A stretch of DNA of 64,000 nucleotides from Allacma fusca (lineage: Eukaryota; Arthropoda; Collembola; Symphypleona; Sminthuridae). The DNA lies in assembly GCA_947179485.1 (NCBI GenBank), contig OX359247.1:47713131-47777130 (forward strand), written 5' to 3'. Shown here piece after piece: positions 1 through 13,571 of the stretch. The position numbers and the translations under genes are program-made. Below the pieces are notes generated by a model. The model searched no databases. It worked only from the letters and a program-made list of their open reading frames with translations, and had not been told where the DNA came from. Position 1 is the first letter of the stretch, and each line of letters begins with the position of its first letter.

Positions 1-1
1 C

Positions 2-2148
2 GGTGCTAGTACTGAAAAAGAATCTGCTGCCAATGAAAGTAAGGCGTCATTTCCAGCGGCTAAGAAACCACCGAAGAAAAAACATGAAACTCCAAAAGTG
101 ATCTTAAAGCCAAAACCGCGGTACAATTGGACTGGGCCACAAGAAATGATAAGTCGGGAAATGGGATACCGTTCACCGAAACAACCTCAAGCAGCTCAAA
201 TATTTCGTTCGAATTTTTACGGATCTCTATACTCTGTGGAAAGACTGGAGCTGATGCAGAAGCTTGATGGACACCATGGATGTGTAAATTGTTTAAATTT
301 CAATTACGCAGGAACTAAACTGGCTAGCGGGTCGGATGATCTCTTCATAAAAATCTGGAATTTTGGTTTGGGAAAGAGTTTAGCTTCTTTTCATTCTGGT
401 CATCGAGCTAACGTCTTTCAAGTAATTACTCATATTTGGATATTAATCGGATTTTAATTTCTGGACGTAGGAATATGTAACATGTCATATTTAATTTCTT
501 TCTAGGCCAAATTTTTGCCCCTAGTTGGTCTTGACACTATGATTGTATCTTGTGCACGTGATAATCAAGTTCGACTGTCAGAGCTAAATACAGCAGGACA
601 AGTGTGGTGTTCTCGTAAGTTAGCCCAGCATCGTGGGCCAGCTCATAAGCTCTCTGTTAGTCCAGAGAGTCCACATGTGGTTCTTAGCTGCGGAGAGGAC
701 GCTGTTGTGTACAGCATTGATATTCGAGAGGACAAAGCTCAAAGGTACAGTTTGGTCTGTTGTTGTTTTTCGAGTTTTTGAGTTAATCATTTTGATGCAT
801 TTTCTAACGAAATGTTATTCTTCATAGGATATTGTACGTCCGCGATCGGTCCAAAAAAGTATCCTTGTACAGTATCCACCAAAATCCACTGTGTGGCCAT
901 GAATTTTGCGTCACTGGACGAGATGAGTTCGTTCGTATTTACGACACTCGGAGGTTATCAACGGCAACTGTACCTGTTCCACGTAATCACGAAGATGCCC
1001 GTGATGTCTCTGATAATGATTCGACGCCTCTGAAAAAATTCTGTCCTCATCATTTAATTGATTCTCGTCACAAGCCAAATGTGACAGCAGCCGTATACAG
1101 TTATAATGGACGCGAGATTGTAGCAACTTACAATGATGAAAATATTTATTTATTTAATGCCACTCACTCCGATGGTGCAGATTGTATTAAAGTTTACGAG
1201 GGCCATCGCAACAGTGCCACAAGTGAGTTTTTTAAAATTTCATAAAACTTGAGTTGGAACATCTTCCATACTTCTTTTCTGGATTCCAGTTTGTTCATTA
1301 CTGATCGTTTCTTTGCTAGAAACTGTACCTACGCATAGAATGACTTAATTTGTCATTGGGGTACTTTTCAAGAAGTTATGGTGAAATTAATTTATTATTC
1401 ATTTACAGTCAAAGGAGTCAATTTTTTTGGTGACAAAAGCCAGTTCATTGTATCTGGATCAGACTGTGGACATATTTTTCTTTGGGAAAAAGAGACTGAA
1501 AGTATAATTAATTTCCTTCGAGGAGATGAAAATGGTGTGGTATGTATAACATTCAATGCAATTTTGTGGCTATTAAGCATGGTTTAAATATTTTCTTTAG
1601 TCTTTGTTTAAGCGTTTGTCAACTAAACAAATGAGATTCAAATAATATTATATGTAGGTTAATTGTTTGGAGCCACATCCAACCTCTCCAATATTGGCAA
1701 CCAGTGGTTTGGATGATGATGTTAAAATTTGGATTCCCTCTAAAGAACGCGATCCTCAAATGGGGCCGAATAATCTTGATCTGTCATCCACCGTTCACAA
1801 GAATTTAAAATCTCGTCAGGAAGAACTCGAGAGACAACCAGAGTCTATGGATGGTCGCATTATCCAAGCTCTGTGGAATCATATACGCCAAGCAAACCGA
1901 GAACGTCGGGTATAACTCCATGATCTTGATAATCCAATATAACGGGTTTTGCCAAATGCCCTAATTGCGATTCTTGTAGAATGTTTTTTTAAACGAAACT
2001 GATTTTTAACATGGTTGTTGTTTCCAATTCTATCTAGCGAGAGGTTGGATTACAACTGTCCGACTCTGAAGATTCTATAGTCATGGATGATGATGACGAC
2101 GATGACGATGATTCCCCTGCTCGAGGAGTTGAATGTTTGATTTCATAA
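2..2148 (+). CDS. DCAF8: DCAF8-like WD40-repeat protein (5' partial, 6 exons)
   Basis: Exons 2-421, 506-744, 828-1222, 1409-1539, 1658-1909 and 2038-2148 join in phase through GT/AG introns of 84-186 bp. They give about 515 residues ending in TAA; the frame is open to the window edge, so the N-terminus (perhaps 80 residues by comparison with human DCAF8) is missing. Seven WD40 blades are readable, from [11 protein letters not shown] (about residue 88) to [12 protein letters not shown]. Stretches such as [32 protein letters not shown] and VVNCLEPHP match what I recall of vertebrate DCAF8 (WDR42A). In that family the propeller binds DDB1 and presents substrates to a CUL4 E3 ligase; IDIRED and IYDTRR sit where the family has its D-x-R motifs. 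The last exon encodes an acidic tail with nine consecutive Asp. Identity is strong; the function is inferred from the family. Confidence 0.95.
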
Positions 2149-4881
2149 ATAGTACAGCATATTTTACACCCATGCTTGTTTTCTAATCTACTTTCGAAGC
2201 AAGCTATCTTTTATCAGATTCAGATGTTTTCAGTGATAAAATTCAATTTAACTGCGAAACTCCTTCTCGTCATCCGATATTTGGTTCACAATGCGACTTC
2301 ACATTGTCGCTCATCTTCAATCTCATTTACGTGGTAGGTTTTTTATAGGGATTTAATAATCAAAGTGCATGATTTCTCGACTTCCTAAAGCTTTAAAAAA
2401 CAGGATCCTGTGTCAATAAGTCAAAAGGTGCTTTCTGTAATCAACCAGTCTAAAGTTGATTTATAATGAAAAAGAGTATATAAGTAGGTAGTGCATATAT
2501 GTAGACTTACACTCACTTGCAAGCACACATATCTTATCAAAATTTCTCGATGCTCTGTTACTGGTTACTCATGCATTCACTGCTCTATCTATCTGAATCT
2601 ACATATTTACAAACACTGTTTATTTAAAATTAGCTAACTGTTGTGTGGAAACAACTTACATCCTACTCCAACACAGAAAAATGAATTTCCGTTTGAGAAC
2701 ATCAATTGTGGACAAACATCATGCATTTGTTTCATTTGTTGAAGGAAGCATCTTTCTCTTAAACCCGAACAGTAATATGTACTTCATAGTGTCCTATATT
2801 TTTAACGATCGGCGTACTAACCTTACTATCTTCCAGATCAGCACGAGATGTCAAGTACTGTGAAACACTATTATTGTGCTAATTGTAAGTAACTTCGTTC
2901 AACAGGAGAGTGTTTGAGTTATTAAGAGTGTTCTAAAAGAATATGCCTGTTTACATTATTACACATGTACATAGATTTGACCATCACACTTAATATGTGG
3001 ATATATAGTTTTAGTAAAACTATTTGTAAGTACAACTGAGTTTATTATTAATTAATGCTATGTAATACGCATACTTACATATGTATGTATGGTAGGCACA
3101 TATGTATTAGATTTCTGTTGTTTATTGCTCTAGAGTATATTTTATTGCTGTGGGTGAAGTGACAAGGCAACTTCGTATGAAACAGCAGTAGCTGAAAATA
3201 TACTTATATTTATTATTACTTTAAGAAGCTACTCATTCTGTTTACTTGTTTCTTTGTTAGATCAGCGTCGTACAAAGATGGTCTGAGCTGTCACGAAAGT
3301 ATGAAGAAATGTCATTCTCGACGCTATAGTTGTAAATTTATTAGCAAATGAACTTCAGCCTCTTGTGTTGTATTAAATACTTTTGTTTTTATGGTATTCC
3401 AGTATTTAAGTTTTAAAAATTATTAGGAAAGATCAGGTAGGCTAAGACAATACTGGTGCTTATGTTTGTTCGTTATTATCAAAATCCGTAGCGTGTGAAT
3501 TTGCTTCTCTTTTAGTTGTTAAGATTTTTAGTTGCAAATCACAAACATGTAACTGGAAATTCAAATGGCACTAAATATAACAACGCTTGAAGATTTAATA
3601 AGTGTAAAGTCTGCCATCAGCATGTTATTTATACTTATCAACTGTGATTCGGTATGCGATGATCTGCAGTATATATACCCATACTTTTTTGTGACTGTAA
3701 TGAAAATTTTCTTCAATGAATGCGGAATCCCGTCTCTATTTTACTCGATTGTTTTTTCATGCATTGGTGTATTGCCCGCTCCTGGCATTCATTACAGTGG
3801 TTGTTTTAAAGCTTACAATAAATATGTTCCACACAACATGAATCCATGCTGATAACATTTTAATCCAATTTGAACATTTAGATTTCTGAAGAATAGTGTC
3901 ATTATTACGTTCTTGAATATTTGGGAGTTGTGTGAAATTATAAAATTTAGACGGTGAGCACGGAAGGAATACTATATTGATGATACAATAACAATGACTG
4001 TATATGTACATACTTATATATCTACATTTCGAACTAATCCGAAAAAATTATTGAAGAATAAATTCTTTGTCTTGGAAACTTATATTAAATTGTAACTAGT
4101 ACGCAAGGTGAAATTAGGCTAGTTTTCCTATCTAGATATACATATAGACGCATTAGTTGTAATTAAATAAGTAGCTTTGAAAAGTGTAGCATGTAATACA
4201 TATATATCACAGAGTATTGTTTATTGTACGTAAAATATTACTTTAAGTAATTTACTTGTATTAAGGACTGTCTACCAATTGTTCGCTACATAGAGAGTTT
4301 ATCCAATTCGTAATTTTTACGCGTAGATTTACCATACATAAATGTAATAGCTAATCCAACTCAGTAAAGTTAAAATCACTGTACTGTAAGCATAATATGA
4401 ATGAGTAAGGCGAATTACTTTTTTTTTCGATTGTTTGGATTGCAAATTCCAATAAAAATTAATTACCTCTACATCAATCTGTAAACTTTCGAGTTTTCTG
4501 CATTTCTTCATAATGTTCTCAGGGTCCCCCACGGTTCCCTTTAAAACGGACCATGCTATGTATAAAGAGTGTCATTCATTCAATTCTTTCTCATTACGAG
4601 TAGTTGACAAATATGCCTTTTATAGATGAGTGCATGTTTCAGAGAAGTACCAGAAATCCGAGTGCGTAGTGCATCCATTGCTATAAATGTCAAATGTCAG
4701 TGCAGTTGATCAGACAGACACGATAGGGCACGGACTAAAATAGTTCCGCATATTGTTACCTTGACTTACTTACAATTAGATTTGTGAATGGTTTCGTCGC
4801 GCTGATAGTAGCCTTGGAAGCTAATATAGAGACATATCTTGGAATTCTGTCAATGCTATATGAAGTGTACTTATGCATGTT
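2149..4881. other. DCAF8 3' UTR and spacer to the CCDC170-like gene
   Basis: AT-rich sequence with no exon I can support. The first clear AATAAA after the DCAF8 stop is at 3817-3822 and another is at 4057-4062, so the 3' UTR may run 1.7-1.9 kb. Two Pumilio-type UGUANAUA words occur (2966-2973 and 4005-4012), but TGTACATA is common throughout this window, so they are weak evidence of regulation. A 95-codon open frame at 3565-3852 has no recognisable domain and overlaps the AATAAA; I treat it as chance. One TACATATGTA palindrome lies at 3076-3085. Confidence 0.5.
3817..3822 (+). terminator. Candidate poly(A) signal, DCAF8
   Basis: First AATAAA hexamer seen on the plus strand downstream of the DCAF8 stop codon, 1.67 kb away. 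A second lies at 4057-4062. Either could end the transcript; there is no cleavage-site evidence. Confidence 0.35.
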
Positions 4882-5007
4882 ATGGATCTTGAAGAAGTGG
4901 CTGCTCCAGGATCATTTGCATGGATGGTACCAGTTGGACCTGTCCCGGACGTTGAATCGATTCTACGTAGATATATCAGATCCAGTTTCGACCATATAGG
5001 ATTTTGA
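4882..5007 (+). CDS. Candidate first coding exon of the CCDC170-like gene
   Basis: An ATG at 4882 opens 41 codons beginning MDLEEVAAPGSFAWMVPVG, GC-richer and more protein-like than its surroundings. It lies about 860 bp upstream of the first firm CCDC170-like exon, which has no in-frame Met and must be preceded by another coding exon ending in phase 0. A phase-0 donor is possible after codon 15 (ATG|GTACCA, end 4926), but it is a poor match to consensus. A phase-1 donor (C|GTAGAT, about 4967) would need an intermediate exon. It could equally be a short upstream ORF or chance. Confidence 0.3.
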   Translation: MDLEEVAAPGSFAWMVPVGPVPDVESILRRYIRSSFDHIGF

Positions 5008-5871
5008 AAAAGAAAACATTGTGTGGCAACTTGTGTTACTCGTGCACGAAAACAAACTGTAAACCCTTCCAGTCAGATTAGGTTACAAAAGTCGTAGTGA
5101 CAATTGTTAACAGACAGATTTGCACCCAATTGATTTTCTTTGTACTAGCACAGCAAGAGTCTATAGTGAGACATTTATAAATTATCGTCAGTTGCAACTT
5201 ATTTTAGACAGAATAAATCCCACTGTACTGATATCTGGACACAATACCCTAATGTACAGTATCCACATCACACATGATCTATAAAGAAATACACAATAAA
5301 AAATTAATTGTGGAGGCCTTTGTGCTATCCGTATCATAAAGTGTAAAATATTCTGAAAAGAGCACGTTACTCCACAAACTTTTCAAATTGCAATAACTCC
5401 GAGTTGCGGGATATAAATACAGTACAAAGTGTCAATCAACTAAAAAAAATCTGTAGAGGTTATAAGCATAAAAATTGCATGGACATTTTAGAAAATCCCT
5501 AGTCTGGAAAACCAAATTATAATTACATGGTTACACAAGTTTAAAATAAATTCGAATAATTATAAATATGGGCAAAATATTTACTTCCACTAGTGACTTT
5601 AATTAGCTCCAACCCCTGGATGCAGACATTATTACTGCAAATAGGCCACATTAGGAACTCCAGATAATTTGTACTTCCACATTTTTGGCAAGCTACTATG
5701 CAAAATAAAGTTCAAAGCTGCACAATGCACACACTGCAAGGAGCGTAAATGTTATCCGCCCTAATAAAAATTTAATTCAATGGTTAGCTACACAACAATC
5801 AACGATGTTGCAATTATTACATATTTTTATGTCCAATTTCTCAAACATAATATTGTGTGGGCTTAATACAG
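5008..5871. other. Probable intron 1 of the CCDC170-like gene
   Basis: AT-rich, stop-dense sequence between the candidate first exon and the firm acceptor (TTAATACAG) at 5871. I see no convincing exon, repeat or RNA gene. Confidence 0.4.
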
Positions 5872-8800
5872 GATGACATTCCAGCTGAGACTCAACTTCA
5901 AAGCGAGATCGCTGCTTTGAGGTACAAGAATGAACGGCTGGCAAACGAGGTAAATTAAGATTCGTATTTCACATAAGTCGTTTAAAAAAAAACATGAATA
6001 AAAGAATATATAATACTATTTTGAAGTTGAACCAATTTAAAGTCTTCTGATGTTTTTGAACACCATAAGTTTTTACAAACAAAATTTACTTTGAAGGAAC
6101 GATATATATTTTTTATTTTTAGTGAAAGCTCCAATACAGTAGATATTTGAAAATGCAGTCCGTAGCTTGTAATAAACAATTGAAACTAAACGTTTGTGAA
6201 TTTAATCAATTAGCTCAGGGAGGCTGAAGTGAAATTAAAATCTAAGGAGCATACGATTTTAACTCAAAGTAGCGAGAATGACAGCTTGAGAGAAAATCTA
6301 GCTCGTCTCAATGCTATAAATACTTCATTACAACGAAAATTACAGGTAGCAGAAATGTCGTAAGTTTCAAACTAATGTATTTTAATAGCCGTAGAGTACA
6401 ACCTAAAATAAAATTATTGCTGGTGTAGGATGTGGAAGAGAAAGAGAGAACGCTTTCTCTTGTTTCCCAGAAGAATGAATGTGAAATTCAAAAGGCGAAA
6501 CATGAGTGTCAACACTATCAGGACAGAATAGTTGAGTTAGAAAGTCAGCTGAGGTAATGGTCACAGTCATTTTGAAGCCGATCATGTAAGTTCCAAAGAA
6601 TTGTATTTTTTGGTAAAATTTAATAATCCAAACTCTACTGCAGGTCAATTTTAATTGACCGAGAGGCTTCAGATCAAGCCAAAGACCACGCACAGCGAAA
6701 CCTGGTGGACTTTTGCAGGAAACTTGCATCCGCCATTGAATGTCACGAAGAACCAAAGCCCGATACACTGCTCAAGAAAGTTTACGACACATATCAGGTC
6801 AGATAATTATACATAAATGAATATAAGCAATGAATTGAGAATAACAGCAAAAGTTAAATTTCTGAATTTAAACTATGGAAATCGCAACAGGAAAATTCAA
6901 GATATAAGCTGAAAATAGCAACTTTGAAACAATCCATAGAGTCTTTCGAGAATGAGAACAAGGCCAGTTCCGACTTGATAAATCGACTCAATTGTGAAAA
7001 GGACTCCCTCAATCAGCAAATAGTTTCTCACTTGACTACCATTGATTTACTCAAGAGAGTATGATTGACCATATTGATTTAGATAGAAATTGCAACATTG
7101 TGCAGAATCCTGACCCAAAAATCTGAATGCATTTTAATTTATTAACAGGAAAAGGATACACTTCAAACCGAGAAATCATATTTGCAGACGGAGGTTCAAG
7201 GCTATAGGGAAAAGTCATCTATCGCTAGTAGAACCGTTTCGAACCTCAATGACCATAACAAATCCCTGGACAGTCAGATCATTCAATTGAAGGGTGACCT
7301 GTTAAAAGGAATTCATTACACTATATTTTTAGCATGGAGTTGACTCACAATGAAATTTCTGGCAGTAGCTTTTGATTTTTACATCTTTAATATTATAAAT
7401 AATCTTTGAATTTTCATGTCGATACATGCTACTCATGTGTATTTTGTTTGAAACTCAAAAAGAGAACTTAATCATCGCTGAGGAAAAGGTGATCCGCCTG
7501 GAGAAAGATTTAAAGAATTTCCAAGATTCAGTAGCCATACAATTGTCAACTGGATCCAGGATGGTAGATGCTACTCCAATAGGAATTCGTGAAAGGATCA
7601 AAGACATGCAAATTGAGATAAAAGAAAAACAAATGGTAAGATTGTGAGTTTAAGTTTACCTGATGAGATACCAAATTAATATTTACGTTTTAATCATTAA
7701 ATTAGTCCAACGATCAGCTCCGAGAAAAAGTAGGACGTTTCCAAGAAACCATTGAACGACTGGAGAAGCTTCTGACAGATTCCAAAATGAAATATGAAGA
7801 TTTAATCAGTGACAAGGTAACCGTGGGAAAACGGTTGAACGAAACCGAAGCTCAATTGACAACGGTCGAAGTTTTGATAGAGGGATTGCGAAAAGACAAA
7901 AACCGAGTAATATTTTATATTTTATTGTTGATATAATACTCAAAAGCAAATACAAAACTGGAATTGGATGTAATACGTATTTTCGGGACTTTTAAATATG
8001 TGACATCTCAAAAAAATTTCTTTTGCTGGTGCAGTTCATGCAGTTTATGGAGCAGCTCGGAAGTATAATGGGATTGGATGAAGTTTCAAAGGAACTTGGC
8101 TTTGATTTACAAACGGATGCGGTGTTGGCTCGCGCAGAGCAGCTCGCAAAACTTGAAGGAGACAGACTTGCGGATAAAGTAAGATCTGGAAAGAATGGCA
8201 ATGGTTACCGTTTGATTGCAGCTGATCTGGTATCAGATTTTTATTTTATAGCCCAACTTCTAAGGGTTTGCATGGTAATTTGTTGTGTTTGCTTTGTTTT
8301 TGTCTTGTGCCTCTGTGATTGTCCATTCTCAATATTAATAATATCACCTGGGCTAAAAAAAATGAACTGGGTACGTTCAGACAGCAACGGTATATCAGCT
8401 TCAGAGGAGATTGAGAACCCTGAAAGAGCAAGTGGAAAAGAAGGATTTGCATATTGACATGCTCCGAAAGAAGATTTTAGTCCTCGAGGAAAGCGTTAAA
8501 TTGCGATCAACTCTGGAGCTCGAGCGAGACGAAGCATGTTCCAGAGCCAAGAAGCTCATGAAACAACTTGAGAGACTTGACTTGGATGTTCAAGAAAATC
8601 GCATCTCAAATAAGGATCTCAAGGGACAATTAGCTGACGCTGCCGAATATAAGGTACACATTTTGTGTACAATCAAAAACAACAAACTTGCTAGTTTTTC
8701 TCCAACTATAGTACGAGCATCACGCTCAAGTGTTAATTTCAAAATCTTTTAGATAATCGCATTGGAAAGAGCACGAAAAATCGAAGAACTGGAACGAAAA

Positions 8801-9390
8801 GTTAATGACCTCGAACTTCTTCGAATCAAGTACAATCGCAAGGTCAATTTTTTGAAAGATTCCGTGAAAGCCTGCAGAGAGAATTCAATGCAAGAAAGGG
8901 ATTTGAATGATCATGCTTTCCAACAAGTTAGCAACGAGTTGCAAGCATGTAAGAAAAATTTACTGGAAGCTTCAAGGAGAGAATCGCAGGTAGGATTTTA
9001 TGCAATTATTATAAAATAATAAACTTTTCAAATCTCAGTATTACAAACAGCCTCCATGGATCCATGCAATTTCTTTAATATTACTATTGGCTGTCATTCA
9101 AGACTAATTACTCAAATATTATATTTTTTCCTTTGTAGCTCCTCAATCTGCGAAACATGGTGGGTAAAATACTCGGTATCGATTGGCAAACTACTGTCGT
9201 TCCAGATTATGAATTGATTTCTAAACTAGAAAAAGTTGTTCAAACAAATCGAGAGTTTGCACAGGTATCTCGTAAATTATCAGATAGCATTAAATTAATT
9301 CCACAAACTGGTGATTCCCCTCGACACCGAGACCGCTCCGATAGCATTGAAACGTTTATGCTGTCCTCCACTTGCAAACGGAATGTATAG
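5872..9390 (+). CDS. CCDC170: CCDC170-like coiled-coil protein (12 exons; N-terminal exon not certain)
   Basis: Exons 5872-5949, 6214-6345, 6429-6553, 6644-6797, 6891-7058, 7149-7293, 7463-7635, 7706-7906, 8035-8178, 8381-8653, 8753-8989 and 9139-9390 are all phase-compatible. They encode 693 residues plus TAG; human CCDC170 is about 715, so only a short N-terminus is missing. Almost the whole product is heptad-rich coiled coil. The C-terminal third is diagnostic: KELGFDLQTDAVLARAEQL, LQRRLRTLKEQVEKKDLH, RNMVGKILGI and VVPDYELISKLEKVV align by eye with the CCDC170 family (human ELGFDMRLDVVLARTEQL, VVSQMLGLN, PDYEIIKCLERLV). The family is reported to be microtubule/Golgi-associated in human cells; the role here is unknown. 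The acceptor at 7462 (CTCAAAAAG) and donor at 7294 (GTGACC) are the weakest junctions but restore the frame. Neighbours: same strand as DCAF8, convergent with the POU gene. Confidence 0.9.
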
Positions 9391-9926
9391 AACGTGGCGA
9401 CCTCTTTCGATGTAATGTTTACGTCAGTATGTTTAAGTATACGCTCCTATTGTACAACGTACGAATTCATGTAGTATGTAATTCACTTCAAGCGAAGAAA
9501 ATCATTTGAAAATATTTTTTGCTTTAGAAATACATTTTAAGTACATTTGCTCTGCAGGGATACAAGAATGAATCATGTGCCCATGCAAAAATCAATCAAT
9601 CTTAATGACCATATCACCCGCATGGTAAAAATTGGTATAACGTTTTAACTACTACTGTAAAAATTGTTGCTGTTACTAGGTACATAAATACCATATTTAG
9701 ATGCGTTAATTTTTTTAAACTATCTGAATCGGTACATATGAATGTTATTGCTTCCTCGGGTATAAAATATTGTAGAACCAAAACTAGGAGTACCAGGACG
9801 CATAGCTGCAGAAACAGAGCCGAGATCAGAGTACCCCGTTTGCGTGATTAACTTGTAATGCTTCTTTTACCCTTATCATGAAAATTCTTCAAAATGTTTA
9901 AATTATTCCTATACAGAAGCTAAAGT

Positions 9927-9932
9927 AATAAA
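9927..9932 (+). terminator. Poly(A) signal, CCDC170-like gene
   Basis: AATAAA 537 bp past the TAG, followed within about 15-25 bp by a GU-rich stretch (TGTCTATGTGTC), the usual downstream element. This makes cleavage near 9945 plausible. Confidence 0.5.
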
Positions 9933-12900
9933 CTGCATTCATGAATGTCTATGTGTCACACTGTAAGATGACGACATTTTTCATGAACTACGAACATCAT
10001 AGTAATAAGTGAAGTAATTGACATGTGGTGTTGACGAGATTTCGATCTTTTAACAGAAAGTGCAATATTACTAGTTGTGTATGTAGTTAAGGCGATGTTG
10101 TAAGGGAATATGTGTTTTCAAGTACAAAAAGAGCATTCACCCACCTACACACAGCCCGTTGAATTTTTTTTATGTTGAGTTGGAAATGGGCTCAAATTAC
10201 CCGCATACATGAAGAACGAATAAATGCAGATGCAAATAAATGACGCTGTTCATAGGAATACAAGCGAATCGCAATTTGTTCCATGCAAACAAGTATGAAC
10301 AATAAATAAAATTACAAACTCTCGCAATGTTTAAAATTTCAGCTGATTATGATTTTATTTTAACCGTACTATATAGCGTACCATAAGTACTATAGCGGAC
10401 TGCCAGTCTTGGACCGGGGAATAACAAATTATGGAAAGAGTGGTATCAGTTGGTATTATCATTGTACTGTACTCATAATTAATCATTCACCTTCATGGAA
10501 TGGTAAATGTAGTATGTATGTACCATGTTCGACCACTTGAACTCTTCTGGTAGAGGATTTTTCAAGAACTAATAAATCTGGGAGGAATGTCATTAAATCA
10601 GGCCTAGTCTACTACATTAGATACGAAAAATAATGCAATTTTAAATTTGTTTGGAGACTTAATTGTAGGAGTTTCAAAAAATTGCTTCAAACATATACAT
10701 ATTCCTAAACTGAGAAACTAAAGAAGAACTAATGAGAAGAGTAAATCTCCAAAGTTGATTGTCATTTTGGAAATTATGAATGAAAATAGTTGACACGGCT
10801 ATTTTTATACATTATCAACTGTCCAGACACGTTTTTACGTCCGTGAATATTAAATGAGCTAAAAAACAAGAAATTATATATTATCTGTAGTCAGCAAAAC
10901 TTTAAAAGTGAGAGGATAAATACATTGATGACCATTATAGGATATGTTGTGAGAATTGTCGAACGCATTCCTGATATACGATCGTGTCTTAAATGGTACA
11001 CATGCACTAGGCTGGTCACAAGTTTTATCAAAACTACTCCCTATCAGAAATATTATCACAGTTGCTGCTGTCATTTGGAAATCGGCAGAATAATAATAAT
11101 GATGCTATTTTCATCCTACATTTGAAATAGAGAGCTGGAATGAATTAATACTCTGGAAAAACATTTGGAATGTTTGTTGAAATCAATGCAAACCATATAT
11201 GCAATTATATAATGTATTTATGTGTATACATACACACCTACGAGAGAAATTATTAGAGCTCGTGGGAGCATAACCGCACAGTAAGAAGTATTATTCCGTG
11301 CCAAAAATCCAACCAGAAGAGTTCGTTTCTCATGGGATTTTTCATTCATGGGCATAGAGACGCTGAGAAAGTGGTACGCAACAAAAATTATAAATAATTA
11401 CCGGGATTATAAAATTCCTGCTATGATAATCATCCGGGTTGTCCATCACAACAACCTGATACAATTTTAGGTATTTCCTTGATTCAAAAACCTAGCAATC
11501 ATTTTGGGCCACTTAAATATAAATTATATACAAACATTTTTGTATTTATAATTATTACTCTCTTCAAGATGTGTAGTAAAGTTTGCCCGTCGTTTTTAAA
11601 CCGTGAATAGAAATATAATTTTTTGATTGAACAAAAAAACAAAGAAAGTTGTTATTGACCTCAACTTTAAAAACTATACCTACACAATGGTGTTACTTTG
11701 TGAGTGTGGCTACTGCATATTAAATGTTGGTAAGTAGAATATATATGTATTCACAGTATTGTAAAGTGTAGTGAGATCGAATATTTATGTTATGTCATGC
11801 ATTCAAAATATTATTATTTTAAAACACATTCAAAATAATTAACAAAAAATTTCAAGACGGACCTCAAGTTACACGGACAATTGTTCAAATTAAATACATT
11901 TACAACACCTAAGTCGTACTTAAATACTTACATTCCATGAGAAATATTTACCCTAAATTAAACATCATTACTCACAAGAGTGATTAGTATACAATAGGAA
12001 CTATTTCAATGATCAATTTTCCATATTTTTTTTTTACTTTATGCTTACAATAAACGTGTTTATGTTTCTTACAAAGTACTCTCTGTTTACGCAACACACG
12101 TTTTTGACCCATACATCTGATTCAAAGGATTTTATGCACTGCCTCCAATCAAAATTACAATTATTTTTGTCTCTTCGGCAATCATTTTTCCTTCTTCTAT
12201 GCATAATTAATAGTTATTAATTACACATTTTACATATGGATGCTTACTAATTACTAAAATCTTTGTTCCTTGCAACTCGTCTGTGCTGCTTCTGGCAATC
12301 AATGTTTAAGCATTCGTCAATTTATACGCTCTACCGGCAAGCGCCAGCGGAAGAAAAGAAAAGCCTATTTTTAGGAATGCCAATGTACTGTTTCTTAAAG
12401 CTATTTAAATTTTAAAACTTTGTAGAAAACTTGCACTGGGATCCACTAAAACAATTTTCTTTATACTACATTCTACTAAGATTACGTATTTGAAAACCTA
12501 CGCGGACTATATAGGATCTACGCCGGGACCATCATCTTCAGAGCGGATATTAAAGATACAAAAAATCTACCGGGTTTACCACAAGTTAACTTCGCAAATA
12601 TAAACACTCCCAAAATAAAATATGAAAATAGAATTATTACACATTATCCTACACCGGATCATCTATTAAGTGTATATTCTAAAGAGACTGACTGATAATC
12701 AATTACCGGTTTCATTTTAAAAGTAATAATTTATATTTTTGTCAACTCTGTTTTCTGCTTGTATTTCTTTTTAGACTATCTGCTTTTGTGTTGCCGTACT
12801 GTAATATTATTACTTGGCATTTGTAAACACGGTACTTCTGATTGCGAGCATCAGAAAAATTCAAATCCTTGGATGTTTTATAGTGAATGTGCTTGCTTAA

Positions 12901-13072
12901 ATTCAGACATATCCTTTATCATTTCACGGTACACACGACGAGTCACGAATACATATGTTGTACATATTCTTGTCTTATATTTACTTGTCCATTCACTCTA
13001 CCGTATTATTTAAGTATATATGTATTTAAGTAGAGACCATACCACGTCACTGGTTTAGAACGTACAGAAAAT

Positions 13073-13078
13073 TTTATT
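13073..13078 (-). terminator. Candidate poly(A) signal, POU gene
   Basis: Read on the minus strand this is AATAAA, the nearest I find below the POU stop codon (3' UTR about 500 nt). A G/T-rich stretch (GACGTGGTATGGTCTC) follows on the minus strand. Longer 3' UTR forms are not excluded. Confidence 0.4.
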
Positions 13079-13571
13079 ACTAATTAGCATTACTATCTTT
13101 AACTTTCCTCTAAAGTAGCTTTAGTATTCACGCATGAAAATTGTATTTTGTACGTGTAAACCTAGAGTTAAATACAACCTTTCCAATATAGTGTTTATAT
13201 GTATAGTCACTCGATTGTTAAAACTAGGTATGGTATGTATATAGCATATAGATATTTACACTTTAGATAAATGGGGAAACAGGTTAACGCCTTTCCTGAG
13301 GTAACCATTAATAGTCGTAATTAATGTCACCTGCAAAAAGTTTCATACCTTATACATATTTGTTCTATGTAACGTGTTCACACAAAAATGGGTTACTTCT
13401 CTGTAGATACTGTGTATTGTAGTGTGTAAGTATATACAGCTAAATGTTATGGTGGGTTCTCGAAACTATTTTTATGATATTGAATAACAACAATAGTATA
13501 AATACTAAGACTACTACTTCTAGGATTATTAATCAGCGTGAGACTAAAACCTAAGTTTATGTTGGTAAAAA

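Larger units (their letters stand above)
9391..13571. other. Spacer between convergent genes, including both 3' UTRs
   Basis: No exon, RNA gene or mobile element recognised in 4.2 kb of AT-rich sequence. It should hold the CCDC170-like 3' UTR at its left end (poly(A) signal at 9927) and the POU gene 3' UTR at its right end (minus-strand AATAAA at 13073-13078). Open frames at 10925-11125, 10874-11074 and 12759-13013 are short and featureless. One perfect octamer (ATGCAAAT) occurs at 10230-10237. No GA or CA microsatellite is present, in contrast to the right two thirds of the window. Confidence 0.5.

Noticed and set aside
3565-3852. 95-codon open frame between DCAF8 and the CCDC170-like gene
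   Set aside because: No domain, hydrophobic AT-rich composition and an AATAAA inside it; fits a chance frame in the DCAF8 3' UTR.
2966-4012. Pumilio sites (TGTACATA) in the DCAF8 3' UTR
   Set aside because: The word is part of the window-wide TACATATGTA/ACAT background, so two hits carry little weight.
5707-5760. Possible small exon with a GCGTAAAT donor before the CCDC170-like gene
   Set aside because: It would end in phase 2, whereas the acceptor at 5871 needs phase 0.
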